From JANOQP01 sp044227705 (lineage in GTDB: Bacteria; Bacteroidota; Bacteroidia; Chitinophagales; Saprospiraceae): a stretch of DNA of 47,402 nt. Location of the stretch: positions 1 to 47,402 of the forward strand of contig JBGAWE010000007.1 in assembly GCA_044227705.1 (NCBI GenBank), given 5' to 3'. Shown here piece after piece: positions 22,682 to 30,791 of the stretch (the first letter of the stretch is position 1; each line of letters starts with the position of its first letter). A program made the translations under genes and the position numbers. The notes below the pieces were generated by a model. The model did not search any database, was not told where the DNA came from, and saw nothing but the letters and a program-made list of their open reading frames with translations.

Positions 22682-25411
22682 ATGCGCAAGCTTACACAGG
22701 CGCTCGCACTCGCGGCCACCATCGTTTCCACACCTCTTTTCACGCAGAACATCGACACCTGCCGTCTCAAGATCGGCACAAACTTGAGTGCGCCGAGCGA
22801 CCTCGGTGGCGAGTTCCCGTTCACCAACCTGATGAAAAACGCCCGGACGTGGTTCGCCCACAACAACGTCTTGGTCTCCGGTGGGCTGAACCTTTGGGAC
22901 ACCGGCTATCAGAAATACATGTCGTTCGACAACGACGGCTACCCGCTCGAACTGCCCGTCGCTGGCATCCCCGGCTCGGAGGCACCGCAGATTCTGCGGA
23001 CGACGTGGGGCAACACCGCCGCACTGCCCGCCGGGACATACACCGTTGAATGGGACGGCACGGGCGACCTCGACATTTGGGGTGACGTGGCCAAAAAGCA
23101 GGTCTCGACCGGCAAGATTTCATTCAACCTCACGCCCGGCGTTCAGAACCTGTTGGTCCTTGAAATCAACAAGAGCCTCGCCGCCGACCATGTCCGCAAC
23201 ATCCGCGTGATGCTGCCGGGGACGGCCGGGCCGGTCATGGCGCAACAGGTCTTCAACCAATCGTGGCTCGACAAACTGGAGCCGTTCTCGACCATCCGCT
23301 TCGCCGATTGGGGCCTCACGAACAACAGCGGGGCCCGCAAATGGGCCGACCGCACCCGCCTCAACGACTACACCTACACGGCAAAGACCGGCGTGCCATA
23401 TGAGTGGATGATTTACCTGTGCAACCAAAAGAAGGCCGACGCGTGGGTCTGCATCCCGCACCTCGCCTCGGACGACTATATCCAGTCGATGGCGACGCTG
23501 TTCAAGTCGCAGCTTTCTTCTTCCCAAAAAATCTACGTCGAGTATTCCAACGAGCTGTGGAACATGGACCTTGCGCAAGGCCACTACGGCTACGATTCGC
23601 TCGGGCAGGGCCTCCCGTGGCCCAACCGCCTCGCGCCGCGCATCGAGCACGTCATGGAAATCTGGACGAACGTCTTCGGGAGCCAGTCGGGCCGCCTCGT
23701 CCGGGTGCTCGGGATGGAGAACGAGAACTTCAATTACGGCTTCCAGCTCTATGCCCAAATCCTGAACGACGGGAAAAAGGACCTCGTCGACGCGCTGGCA
23801 CCGGCCGCTTACCTGCGCCTGCAGCACGTCTTGCTCAACCAATTCTCGACGGCGCACGATGTCATCAACAACGCTCGGCACACCTCATTCGACCAGGGCT
23901 TCCCAACCATAAACGGCTGGCGCAGCCACGCCAACTTCGCCACATCCGTCCAGAAAAAACTGCTCTTCTACGCGGGCGGGCAGGCGTTTGTACCCAACCC
24001 GGTCGGCACATCGCAACCTTATTGCCAGGCACTTTTGGACGCGCAGACTTCGCCGGAAATTTATGTCCTCTACCGCGACCTGTTCGACACGCTTCGCTCC
24101 GTGGCGCCGTTGCAAAAGATGGTATTCATGAATTACAGCCTGATCGCGCCCAAAAACTGCGCGAACGGCTCATGGGGCGCGCTCGAAAACCAGTTCGCGC
24201 AGCAACCGCCGTACCTCGCCGTCGCGCCGAAATACCAAGCCCTTTTGGACGATATGCAGGATTGCAGCAACTCGAGCCCCTGCCCATTTGCTGGCACGAC
24301 AGCTGCCATCAGCGGCGCGACGCAGGTCTGTGTCGGCTACTCGGGGGTTTACAAAGCAGTGCAGACGGCGAACAGCTATTTCTGGTCGGTCACCGGCGGC
24401 ACCATCCAGAGCGGGCAGGGGACGAACAACATCCAAGTCCTCTGGAACTCCAACCAACAACCGATAAACGGCGGCGTAGGCCTGACCATCACGACCGGCA
24501 ACTGCACCGCCACCGGCAGCCTCCCAATCACGCAGGCCACGCTGCCCGCGCCGTGGACGAGCGCCGACATCGGCAGTCCGACCAAAAAGGGCGACGTCTG
24601 CTTCGACCAGCCGAGCGGCACCATGACCGTGCGTGGCGGCGGGGCGGACATCTATGGGACGACCGACCGCTTCCAGTTCGTAAGTCAATCGTTTTCGGGC
24701 GATTTCACGCTCGTTGCCCGCGTCACGGCGGTGCAGAACACGAGCCTCTATGCAAAAGCGGGCATTATGGCCCGCGAGGGAAGTGGAGCCTCGGCCAAGA
24801 ATGTCTTTGTCGGTTTGATGGCCAACAACCAGCTCTTTGTGCAGCGGCGGCTGGCCTCGGGCGGCTCGACCGTTCGGAAGGTCATCAACTACATGTCGGC
24901 CCCGAAATGGCTCAAACTGACACGCGAGGGCAACACCTTCAAAGGCTGGCGCAGCGAGAACGGGGTGGACTGGACGCTCGTCCAAGCGAACACCGTCTCG
25001 ATGTCGAGCGACCTGCTCCTCGGCCTCGCCGTCACCTCGAAGAACAACACGGCGACCTGCACCGGCATCTTCGACAAAATCTCCATCACGCCGGGCGTGA
25101 CCCTCAACGGCTCGGCCGACGACAGGGCGGACTTCCCCTCGGATGAAATCTCGGAAAAAGAATCGGGCCTCACCGTCTTCCCCAACCCGGCCGGACGCGA
25201 GTTCACCGTCCTTTTCTCGTCGAACGGCGAGACGACGGGGCGGCTGACCTTTTCCGACATGACCGGCCGCGCCGTCCTTTCAGAAGAACTGGACGTGGCC
25301 GACGGCGACAACGAACTGCCCGTCTCGCTGCCCGAACTGCCGCGCGGCATCTACCTCCTGACCTTGCAGACCGGCGACGGGGTGCGGGTGAAAAAGGTGG
25401 CCGTCGAGTGA
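22682..25411 (+). CDS. Large secreted T9SS cargo with glycoside-hydrolase-like barrel
   Basis: The 909-residue precursor begins with a signal peptide (MRKLTQALALAATIVSTPLFTQ). Residues about 160-500 look like a (beta/alpha)8 barrel related to clan-A glycoside hydrolases. YVEYSNELWN near residue 285-294 resembles the acid/base N-E segment, preceded by GVPYEWMIYLCNQ and ADAWVCIPHLASDDY. A cysteine-bearing PKD/Ig-like module follows (about 540-620), then a concanavalin-type beta-sandwich (about 623-800) of the kind often found in secreted carbohydrate-active proteins. A T9SS type A sorting domain completes it (from VFPNPAGREF, about 833). The longer frame upstream overlaps the previous gene and the promoter element. 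Carbohydrate binding is likely; hydrolysis and the substrate are inferred only. Confidence 0.75.
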   Translation: MRKLTQALALAATIVSTPLFTQNIDTCRLKIGTNLSAPSDLGGEFPFTNLMKNARTWFAHNNVLVSGGLNLWDTGYQKYMSFDNDGYPLELPVAGIPGSEAPQILRTTWGNTAALPAGTYTVEWDGTGDLDIWGDVAKKQVSTGKISFNLTPGVQNLLVLEINKSLAADHVRNIRVMLPGTAGPVMAQQVFNQSWLDKLEPFSTIRFADWGLTNNSGARKWADRTRLNDYTYTAKTGVPYEWMIYLCNQKKADAWVCIPHLASDDYIQSMATLFKSQLSSSQKIYVEYSNELWNMDLAQGHYGYDSLGQGLPWPNRLAPRIEHVMEIWTNVFGSQSGRLVRVLGMENENFNYGFQLYAQILNDGKKDLVDALAPAAYLRLQHVLLNQFSTAHDVINNARHTSFDQGFPTINGWRSHANFATSVQKKLLFYAGGQAFVPNPVGTSQPYCQALLDAQTSPEIYVLYRDLFDTLRSVAPLQKMVFMNYSLIAPKNCANGSWGALENQFAQQPPYLAVAPKYQALLDDMQDCSNSSPCPFAGTTAAISGATQVCVGYSGVYKAVQTANSYFWSVTGGTIQSGQGTNNIQVLWNSNQQPINGGVGLTITTGNCTATGSLPITQATLPAPWTSADIGSPTKKGDVCFDQPSGTMTVRGGGADIYGTTDRFQFVSQSFSGDFTLVARVTAVQNTSLYAKAGIMAREGSGASAKNVFVGLMANNQLFVQRRLASGGSTVRKVINYMSAPKWLKLTREGNTFKGWRSENGVDWTLVQANTVSMSSDLLLGLAVTSKNNTATCTGIFDKISITPGVTLNGSADDRADFPSDEISEKESGLTVFPNPAGREFTVLFSSNGETTGRLTFSDMTGRAVLSEELDVADGDNELPVSLPELPRGIYLLTLQTGDGVRVKKVAVE

Positions 25412-25423
25412 CACCTCTGCGTA

Positions 25424-25445
25424 GAGACGCTAAATATTGCGTCTC
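25424..25445. repeat. Inverted repeat GAGACGC...GCGTCTC
   Basis: Perfect 7-bp arms (25424-25430 and 25439-25445) surround an A-T rich centre. The core resembles the short gtagagacgc-type dispersed palindromes seen in several bacterial genomes. A second, weaker palindrome with a similar AATATTG core follows at 25473-25486. Confidence 0.55.
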
Positions 25446-25491
25446 CTCCCGGCGGCTGCGACCGACGAAAGGCACATAATATTGTGTTTCT

Positions 25492-25538
25492 AAAAATGGG
25501 CCAAGCGGTTGATTGTCAATCACTTGGCCCATTTTTTT
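25492..25538 (+). terminator. Strong terminator with GTTGA loop palindrome
   Basis: The stem AAAAATGGGCCAAG pairs perfectly with CTTGGCCCATTTTT, and the T-run continues beyond it. The loop carries GTTGATTGTCAAT, one mismatch from the recurrent palindrome. It ends the T9SS cargo gene. Confidence 0.85.
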
Positions 25539-25557
25539 CCAACCATCCAGCTTGTTT

Positions 25558-26745
25558 GTGACCCGTTCTGAACTCGATTTTTTACTGTCAAAAGAAGGCC
25601 GCGCCCTCATTGAGGCGAACCTCTTGGAGCCGCCCGAAACGGTCGCCCTGCGCACCCGAATCCCCGCGCTGGCCACGCAGGTGAAATATCTGCAACGAGC
25701 GCGGGCGAAGCTCCCGTCTTGGTTCGAGGCGCGGGCCATCGTGCCACCGTTGGCCTTTGAGCAGAGCAGCTCTGAACTGGCGGCTTTTTCAAAAAACATC
25801 TCTGGAAAAACTTGCCTCGACCTCACCTGCGGCCTCGGCGTCGACGCTTTTTCCTTTTCCAAGAACTTCGAGAAGGTCGTCACCATCGAGCGCGACGAGG
25901 TTCTCGCTGAAACCGTGCGGCAAAACTTCCGGCTGGTGGGCGTGGAAAATGTGGAAGTCCTCGCCCAATCCGCTGAAGAATTCATCAAACACCACTCGAC
26001 GAGCGAGCCTTTTGATTGGATTTACCTCGACCCCGCGCGGCGCGATGGACGCGGCCGAAAAGTCTTCCTCCCCTCCGATTGCGAGCCGGACCTCTCCCCC
26101 CTCCTGCCAGTTTTGAAAAAAATCGGGCGGCAAATCATGGTGAAATACTCGCCCATGCTCGACGTGGCGGAGGCGGCGCGGCTCTTTCCCGACGCAGCCG
26201 AAATCGGAGTTCTCTCCATCGGAAACGAGTGCAAAGAGGTCTGGCTGAAATGGATGCCGACCGAAATTCCCGGCCCGCGTCTCGTCGTGAAATGCTGGCA
26301 CGGCGGCCGGTGGCTGGTCTTTGAAAAACCCGTCGCGACGGCGGAACCGCCCCAAAAGCAGTCGGTTTCAATGGGAAAAACCTCACTTTTCATCGTCGAA
26401 CCCGACGTGGCTTTTTACAAGGCCCGGATGGTCGGCGATTTTTTCAACCACTTCTTCCCTGGCCTGGTCGGCGAGCTGACCGCGCCCGACGGCTTTTTCA
26501 TCTCCCAAAACTTGGTGGAAAACTGCCCCGCCCGCCAGTTCAAAATCATCGAGCACCTGGACTGGCAGCCGAAAAAGCTTGACGCTCATTTTTCAAAAAT
26601 GGGGGTCCGGCGGCTAAACGTCGTCGTTCGCGGCTTCCCGCTTTCGGCCGAGGAGGCACGGGCGGCGTTGAGGGTGAAAGAGGGCGGGGATCAGTTTCTT
26701 CTCCTTTCGGGCCGACGGGCCTGGCTGTGCGAGCGGGCCGCATGA
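25558..26745 (+). CDS. Class I SAM-dependent methyltransferase with THUMP-like domain
   Basis: The 395-residue protein has an N-terminal helical region, then a Rossmann methyltransferase core. The SAM-binding motif I is DLTCGLGVDAFSF near residue 85, an acidic motif II follows (VTIERDE), and the catalytic-type segment YLDPARRDGRGRKVF lies near 158. The C-terminal third (about 285-395) matches the THUMP-like domain that accompanies this Bacteroidota family. An RNA (probably tRNA) base methyltransferase is the best guess. No ATG is available before the core; the GTG at 25558 (MTRSELDFLL) is the best start because the sequence before it is the terminator hairpin. A TTG at 25552 is an alternative. 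Confidence 0.85.
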   Translation: MTRSELDFLLSKEGRALIEANLLEPPETVALRTRIPALATQVKYLQRARAKLPSWFEARAIVPPLAFEQSSSELAAFSKNISGKTCLDLTCGLGVDAFSFSKNFEKVVTIERDEVLAETVRQNFRLVGVENVEVLAQSAEEFIKHHSTSEPFDWIYLDPARRDGRGRKVFLPSDCEPDLSPLLPVLKKIGRQIMVKYSPMLDVAEAARLFPDAAEIGVLSIGNECKEVWLKWMPTEIPGPRLVVKCWHGGRWLVFEKPVATAEPPQKQSVSMGKTSLFIVEPDVAFYKARMVGDFFNHFFPGLVGELTAPDGFFISQNLVENCPARQFKIIEHLDWQPKKLDAHFSKMGVRRLNVVVRGFPLSAEEARAALRVKEGGDQFLLLSGRRAWLCERAA

Positions 26746-26833
26746 AATAGTTATGTGGGGCCGAAAAAGCAGTGGCGGCTTGTTTTCGGAACAGAAGTTG
26801 CTCGATTTTTAGGGCACATAAACTTTCAAGGTT

Positions 26834-27838
26834 ATGAAACAGATGTTCAAGAGTGCCCTTCCGGCCCTCCTTTTGGTTGCCACGAGCCTGGCTTCGCAGC
26901 CATTGACCGCCACCAACTACGACACCATGCAGAGCGGCGACTGGAACTCCGGGGGCAACTGGGTCGGCGGGGTCGTGCCGCCGACCAATATCCCGGGCCT
27001 CTTCATCACAATCAAGTCGGGCCACACGCTGACCATCCCAAACGACCTCAACCTCGCGTTCACGGCCGTCGTGACCATTGTCGTTGAAAACGGCGCCACG
27101 CTCGCCTTCGGCAACACCAATTCGCGGCTCACGCTGCCAGACGGCTCGCTCCTAGTGGCCATCAACGGCTCGACCCTCCAGGAGGCCCCCGGAGCCAACC
27201 CGAACGACGCTTGCTTTAAGATTGGAGTCACAAACTACACAAACTCAATCTTGCCCTTTATCAATGGCGACGGCCAGACGAACGGCATCACCGCTCAAAG
27301 CCTGCCCCTCGAGCTGACCAAGTTCGAGGCTCGGCCCCACCTCTCCTCCACCGAAATCCGCTGGGCAACCGCCTCCGAATGCGACGTGCGCAGTTTCGAA
27401 ATCGAGCGGTCGGCCGACGGGCTGGTTTTCCAAAAAATCGGGGAAGTCGCCGCCTCTCGCGGCTGTTCGGCCATCGAACGGAGCTATTCGTTCACCGACC
27501 ACAACCCGCTTGTCGGCTCCAATTTCTATCGCCTTCGGACGGTCGATTTGGGTGGCTCGGAGTTGTTTTCCGAAATTGAGTCCGTCGAATCGCGGGGCGC
27601 AGCGGGCGGGATTTCGGTCGCGCCGAGCGTCGTGGCCGAGCTTTTCAAGCTGGAAACCGGAGGCGACACGGAGGCCGCTTTTTTCATCCGCGACATGGCC
27701 GGTCGGCTCGTCGGCTCGGGTGAAATGGAAGCTGGCTCGTCGCTTGAAATCGACGCAAGCGGTTGGCACTCAGGCGTTTACCAAATTTCCGTTCACGTCG
27801 ACGGAGAAATCGAAACGGCTCGGTTGGTGAAAATCTGA
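26834..27838 (+). CDS. Secreted protein with probable T9SS C-terminal region
   Basis: The 334-residue precursor has an N-terminal signal peptide (residues 1-25). A beta-helix-like segment follows with repeated short strands (SGDWNSGGNWVGGVVP, SGHTLTIPNDLNL, NGATLAFGN), the pattern common in Bacteroidota surface proteins. Residues about 155-255 form the same module that precedes the sorting domain in the PhoX-like protein (IEIRWATASECDVRSFEIERS-like region, then GSNFYRLRTVDLGG). The last 75 residues resemble a T9SS sorting domain but lack the usual YPNP box. The role is probably surface-associated; the function is unknown. Confidence 0.65.
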   Translation: MKQMFKSALPALLLVATSLASQPLTATNYDTMQSGDWNSGGNWVGGVVPPTNIPGLFITIKSGHTLTIPNDLNLAFTAVVTIVVENGATLAFGNTNSRLTLPDGSLLVAINGSTLQEAPGANPNDACFKIGVTNYTNSILPFINGDGQTNGITAQSLPLELTKFEARPHLSSTEIRWATASECDVRSFEIERSADGLVFQKIGEVAASRGCSAIERSYSFTDHNPLVGSNFYRLRTVDLGGSELFSEIESVESRGAAGGISVAPSVVAELFKLETGGDTEAAFFIRDMAGRLVGSGEMEAGSSLEIDASGWHSGVYQISVHVDGEIETARLVKI

Positions 27839-27860
27839 TTGGGTTTAATCGCCCATTTTT

Positions 27861-27909
27861 CCAAAAAGAGAAAGCCCCGCCGGTTGCCGACGGGGCTTTC
27901 TCTTTTTGG
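27861..27909. terminator. Bidirectional terminator between convergent genes
   Basis: Perfect 19-bp arms (27861-27879 and 27891-27909) surround an 11-base loop. The A-run at one base and the T-run at the other allow termination in both directions, for the secreted protein and the convergent mannose synthase. Confidence 0.9.
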
Positions 27910-27987
27910 AAAAACCAATCAGGAAGCGGAGACGACCTGCATCGTGCGCGCCTTCCCGTAGCTCGAATACAGCGCCCGAATCCGCAT

Positions 27988-28680
27988 CTACAACACCCCG
28001 ATGATGCCCTCGCGGACGATGCGCAGCGACATCTTCGACTCGCCCAGCTCGCGGTCTTTGAAGATGATGGGGATTTCGCGGATACGGAAGCCGAGCGTGC
28101 GCGCCGCCCATTTCATCTCGATTTGAAAGGCGTAGCCGACGAACCGGATTTTGGAAAAATCCATCGCCGCCAGCACCTCGCGGCGATAGCACACAAAGCC
28201 CGCCGTCGGGTCGGCGATGCCCCACCACAGGATGGCGCGGGCGTAGAGGGAGCCGCCTATCGAATAAAACTTGCGGTCCATCGGCCAGTTGACCACGCCG
28301 CCGCCTCGGACGTAGCGGCTGCCAATGGCGAGGTCGGCGCCGCCCGTTTTGCAGGCGGCTTTGAGGCGCGGCAGGTCGGTCGGCGGGTGGCTGAAATCGG
28401 CGTCCATCTCAAAGACGAACTGGTATTCGCGCCCGAGCGCCCACTCGAAACCGGCGATGTAGGCGCGGCCGAGGCCCTGCTTGCCGGGGCGTTCGAGGAG
28501 GTGGAGCTGCGAGGGGAATTCTTGCTGTAACTCCTTGACAATCAACGCCGTGCCGTCGGGCGAGTTGTCGTCGATGACCAGCACATCGAACCGCTCGGGC
28601 AGCGCGAAGACAGCCTTGACAATGGCGGCGATGTTCTCTATCTCGTTGAATGTGGGAATGAGGACTAGGCTGTCGGACAC
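27988..28680 (-). CDS. Polyprenol monophosphomannose synthase-like glycosyltransferase 2, probably shortened by a TAG
   Basis: The 230-residue protein resembles DPM1: IPTFNEIENI at residues 8-17, VIDDNSPDGT near 38, the donor-site MDADFSHPP near 93, DPTAGFVCYRR near 155 and the C-terminal FKDRELGESKMS near 210. It transfers mannose (or a similar sugar) from a nucleotide donor to a polyprenyl phosphate at the cytoplasmic side of the membrane, supplying lipid-linked sugars. After GIIGVL the frame meets TAG, but it continues with 22 further codons (MRIRALYSSYGK...) to TGA at 27919-27921. The extension looks like the short tail seen in relatives, so the TAG may be a nonsense change. Losing this tail would probably be tolerated. 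A -7 element lies 22 bases upstream of the start. Confidence 0.85.
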   Translation of the reverse strand: MSDSLVLIPTFNEIENIAAIVKAVFALPERFDVLVIDDNSPDGTALIVKELQQEFPSQLHLLERPGKQGLGRAYIAGFEWALGREYQFVFEMDADFSHPPTDLPRLKAACKTGGADLAIGSRYVRGGGVVNWPMDRKFYSIGGSLYARAILWWGIADPTAGFVCYRREVLAAMDFSKIRFVGYAFQIEMKWAARTLGFRIREIPIIFKDRELGESKMSLRIVREGIIGVL

Positions 28681-28702
28681 CGGGAAGGCATGGTTTGTTG
28701 GG

Positions 28703-28710
28703 CAAAAATA
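28703..28710 (-). promoter_or_regulatory. -7 promoter element for the mannose synthase gene
   Basis: The minus strand reads TATTTTTG, matching TAnnTTTG, 22 bases before the start codon. A long hairpin lies immediately upstream. Confidence 0.5.
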
Positions 28711-28720
28711 GGCGCGGTTT

Positions 28721-28804
28721 TGAGTAATCGAGGAATTGAGGAATTGAGGAATCAGGTAGGTAACGCGACTCGATTCCTCAATTCTTCAAATCCTCGATTA
28801 CTCA
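28721..28804. repeat. Long inverted repeat with internal 8-bp direct repeats
   Basis: The left arm 28722-28753 and right arm 28772-28803 are reverse complements with only two mismatches in 32, around an 18-base loop. Within the left arm the 8-mer GAGGAATT occurs in tandem (third copy GAGGAATC). It lies immediately after the cupin gene's stop and before the next promoter, so it could terminate or stabilise the cupin transcript. Confidence 0.8.
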
Positions 28805-28805
28805 A

Positions 28806-29429
28806 TTAAGCAGCGATGGCCGCCCATTGCAAGATCGCCTTAACCGGCCGGGCCGATGTGATGAAAATCGTGTGCGTTTCGCCGATTCGAAACGAGATGT
28901 CGTCGCCCGCCTCGAGGCGGACTGTGCGCTCGCGGCCCTGCACGTCGACGACAAGGCACTCGCAGGAGCCTTCGAGAATGAGGAAGCTTTCGAGGAGGTC
29001 GTGGTGGACCTCCTCCTCGACCTCCGAACGGACGAAGGCGACGAACATCTGCACGCCGTCCGCGTCTTTGATGGGATGAAGGTGGACGTTTTCGAGGTCT
29101 TCCGGCTGCGTGATATGGGCGGCGGCTCGCGCCCATGCCGTCCGGTTGAGCGAGGCTTCGAGCCGCGGCGGGTTGGCGAGGTCAATGACGGGGACGGCGG
29201 CTTCGAGGCCAGAAATCCTGTCCAACAGATTGGTTTTCAACGAGTTGGAGGAACCCGGGAGCTGGGTCTCGGCCAGTTTCATCAAAGTTTTCTCGACCAG
29301 CTCGACTTCTGTTTTCACCTCTGGGAACTCGGCGGCCATCCGCGCGACCTGCGCCGCCTCGTCGGGCGAAGCGATGCCGAGGACGTACTGCTCGATGATT
29401 CCAGATTCCAAAAACTGCCGGATGTCCAT
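28806..29429 (-). CDS. Cupin-domain protein, ChrR-like
   Basis: The 207-residue soluble protein has a helical N-terminus of about 95 residues (DIRQFLESGIIEQYVLGIASPDEAAQVARM) and a cupin barrel from about 115 on. The first cupin motif is represented by EEEVHHDLLESFLILEGSCECLV near residue 135-157, with histidine pair and glutamate. The second is HTIFITSARPVKA. The N-terminal segment resembles the anti-sigma-like part of ChrR/zinc-binding anti-sigma proteins, but the full zinc motif is absent. The product might sense or bind a small ligand or metal. A clear -7 element precedes it by 29 bases. It is divergent from the TerB-like gene. Confidence 0.75.
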   Translation of the reverse strand: MDIRQFLESGIIEQYVLGIASPDEAAQVARMAAEFPEVKTEVELVEKTLMKLAETQLPGSSNSLKTNLLDRISGLEAAVPVIDLANPPRLEASLNRTAWARAAAHITQPEDLENVHLHPIKDADGVQMFVAFVRSEVEEEVHHDLLESFLILEGSCECLVVDVQGRERTVRLEAGDDISFRIGETHTIFITSARPVKAILQWAAIAA

Positions 29430-29458
29430 GAGGTCGAAAGCCGAATTTGTTGATGGCT

Positions 29459-29466
29459 CAAAAGTA
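29459..29466 (-). promoter_or_regulatory. -7 promoter element for the cupin gene
   Basis: The minus strand reads TACTTTTG, 29 bases before the start codon. Confidence 0.6.
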
Positions 29467-29603
29467 GATTGGCCGTTCGGATTGTCGTTTCCAGTTACGT
29501 CAACAAGAGGCGAATCGGATTTTCAACCGGGCTTCGATGCGGCGAGGTTTTCAAAAAATTCACCTTTGCCCCAATCTCTCACACAAAAACAGACTGCACA
29601 GAC

Positions 29604-30122
29604 ATGGCTTTTTCCAACTTGACCGACACAGAAAACCAACTGCTCAAGGAGGCCCCGGCCCTCATCGCCGTCCTCATCGGTGCCGCCGATGGCCGCCTCG
29701 ACCGCGAGGAAAGAACATGGGCCGAGAAGCTCGTCGAGGCTCGCGCCTACGCCCGGCCGGAGTCGCTGCAGGATTTTTACAAAGCCGTCGCCGTCGGTTT
29801 TTGGGAGCGGATGCAGTCGCTGCTGGAATCTCTGCCGGGCGACGCGGGCGAGCGCAACTCGTTGATTTCCAACAAATTGGCGGCTTTGAACCCCATCATG
29901 GCGAAGCTCGAACCGTTCGACGGGGCGGCGATTTACCGTTCTTTCAAAATGCTGGCGGAGGAGGTGGCAAAGGCCTCCGGTGGCTTCCTGCGCATAGGCG
30001 CGGTGAGTGCTGCGGAGCATCAGTGGGTCGGTTTGCCGATGCTCACGCCCATTTTTTCAGAAGCACTGAAAACGAGCCTCGGCTCGGAATGGCGGGCGGA
30101 GGACGAAGCGAAGGACGCTTGA
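29604..30122 (+). CDS. TerB-like helical protein of unknown function
   Basis: A 172-residue, mainly alpha-helical cytoplasmic protein without signal peptide or membrane segment. The N-terminal region APALIAVLIGAADGRLDREERTWAEKLVEAR (segments at residues 17-47) has the acidic D-x-x-x-D-x-E-E pattern of TerB-like tellurite-resistance-associated domains, with a likely metal-binding role. A conserved C-terminal part includes ASGGFLRIGAVSAAEHQWVGLPML. Proteins of this shape are widespread but uncharacterised in Bacteroidota. The start MAFSNLTDTE is chosen because the upstream stretch has a CACCTTTGCCCC promoter-like sequence (29561-29572). It converges on yqgE with 2 bases between stops. Confidence 0.65.
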   Translation: MAFSNLTDTENQLLKEAPALIAVLIGAADGRLDREERTWAEKLVEARAYARPESLQDFYKAVAVGFWERMQSLLESLPGDAGERNSLISNKLAALNPIMAKLEPFDGAAIYRSFKMLAEEVAKASGGFLRIGAVSAAEHQWVGLPMLTPIFSEALKTSLGSEWRAEDEAKDA

Positions 30123-30124
30123 AC

Positions 30125-30691
30125 TCAATTCCAGTTCGCATCGTCCGGCATCTCCGAGATGACCGAAAAGGTGTCGCCCTGCTCTTTCATCGCCTCCGTC
30201 CAAAGGTTGGCCGGTAGGGTTTTGAAGACGTAGTTGCTGTCGCTTTCCGCCAAAACCCACGAGCCGGAGGCCATTTCCTGTTCCAACTGGCTCGCGCTCC
30301 AGCCGGAGTAGCCGACGAAAAAGCGGATTTGTGAGCTGTCGACCAGTTGCTGCTCGATCAAAAACTTCAGCTTTTCAAAATCTCCCCCCCACCAGACGCC
30401 GCGCACGACGGGAATCGAGTCGTCGAGCAGGCCACCGACGCAGTGGATATAGTGGAGCGTGTCGGTGGCGACGGGGCCGCCGTAGAAAACCTCTGCGTCG
30501 AACTCGGGGAAGTCGGCCAGCAGCTCATTCAGACGCCGGTCGATGGTCTTGTTAAGGATGAAACCGACCGAACCGTCATCACGGTGCTCGGTGAGCAGGA
30601 CGACCGAGCGGCGGAAATGCGGATCGAGCATGAACGGCTCGGCCAAAAGGAGCTTGCCAGAGCGGATGCCGTGCTTGGACTTGGTGGGCAT
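30125..30691 (-). CDS. YqgE/AlgH family protein
   Basis: The 188-residue protein matches the UPF0301 (YqgE/AlgH) family over its full length. The N-terminal GKLLLAEPFMLDPHFRRSVVLLTEH is divided across residues 12-36, followed by GSVGFILNKTI and the central YGGPVATDTLHYIH. The tail includes FFVGYSGWSASQLEQEM. AlgH was named from alginate regulation in Pseudomonas, but the molecular role is unsettled. It is a monocistronic minus-strand gene with its own -7 element 20 bases upstream of the start. Confidence 0.93.
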   Translation of the reverse strand: MPTKSKHGIRSGKLLLAEPFMLDPHFRRSVVLLTEHRDDGSVGFILNKTIDRRLNELLADFPEFDAEVFYGGPVATDTLHYIHCVGGLLDDSIPVVRGVWWGGDFEKLKFLIEQQLVDSSQIRFFVGYSGWSASQLEQEMASGSWVLAESDSNYVFKTLPANLWTEAMKEQGDTFSVISEMPDDANWN

Positions 30692-30711
30692 AAACGGGAA
30701 ACCTTTGCGTC

Positions 30712-30719
30712 CAAAAGTA
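30712..30719 (-). promoter_or_regulatory. -7 promoter element for the yqgE gene
   Basis: The minus strand reads TACTTTTG, 20 bases before the start codon. Confidence 0.6.
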
Positions 30720-30791
30720 GGACGGCTCTCCTTTTTAGAAAACTACCAGATTGGAAATTCTGCCTTCGCCTGTCGGTAAGTCGGACGGCGT

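Noticed and set aside
23404..25146. A 580-codon plus-strand open frame inside the T9SS cargo gene
   Set aside because: It is an arginine/proline/glycine-rich shadow of the true frame, a common effect of high GC, and has no signal peptide or domain.
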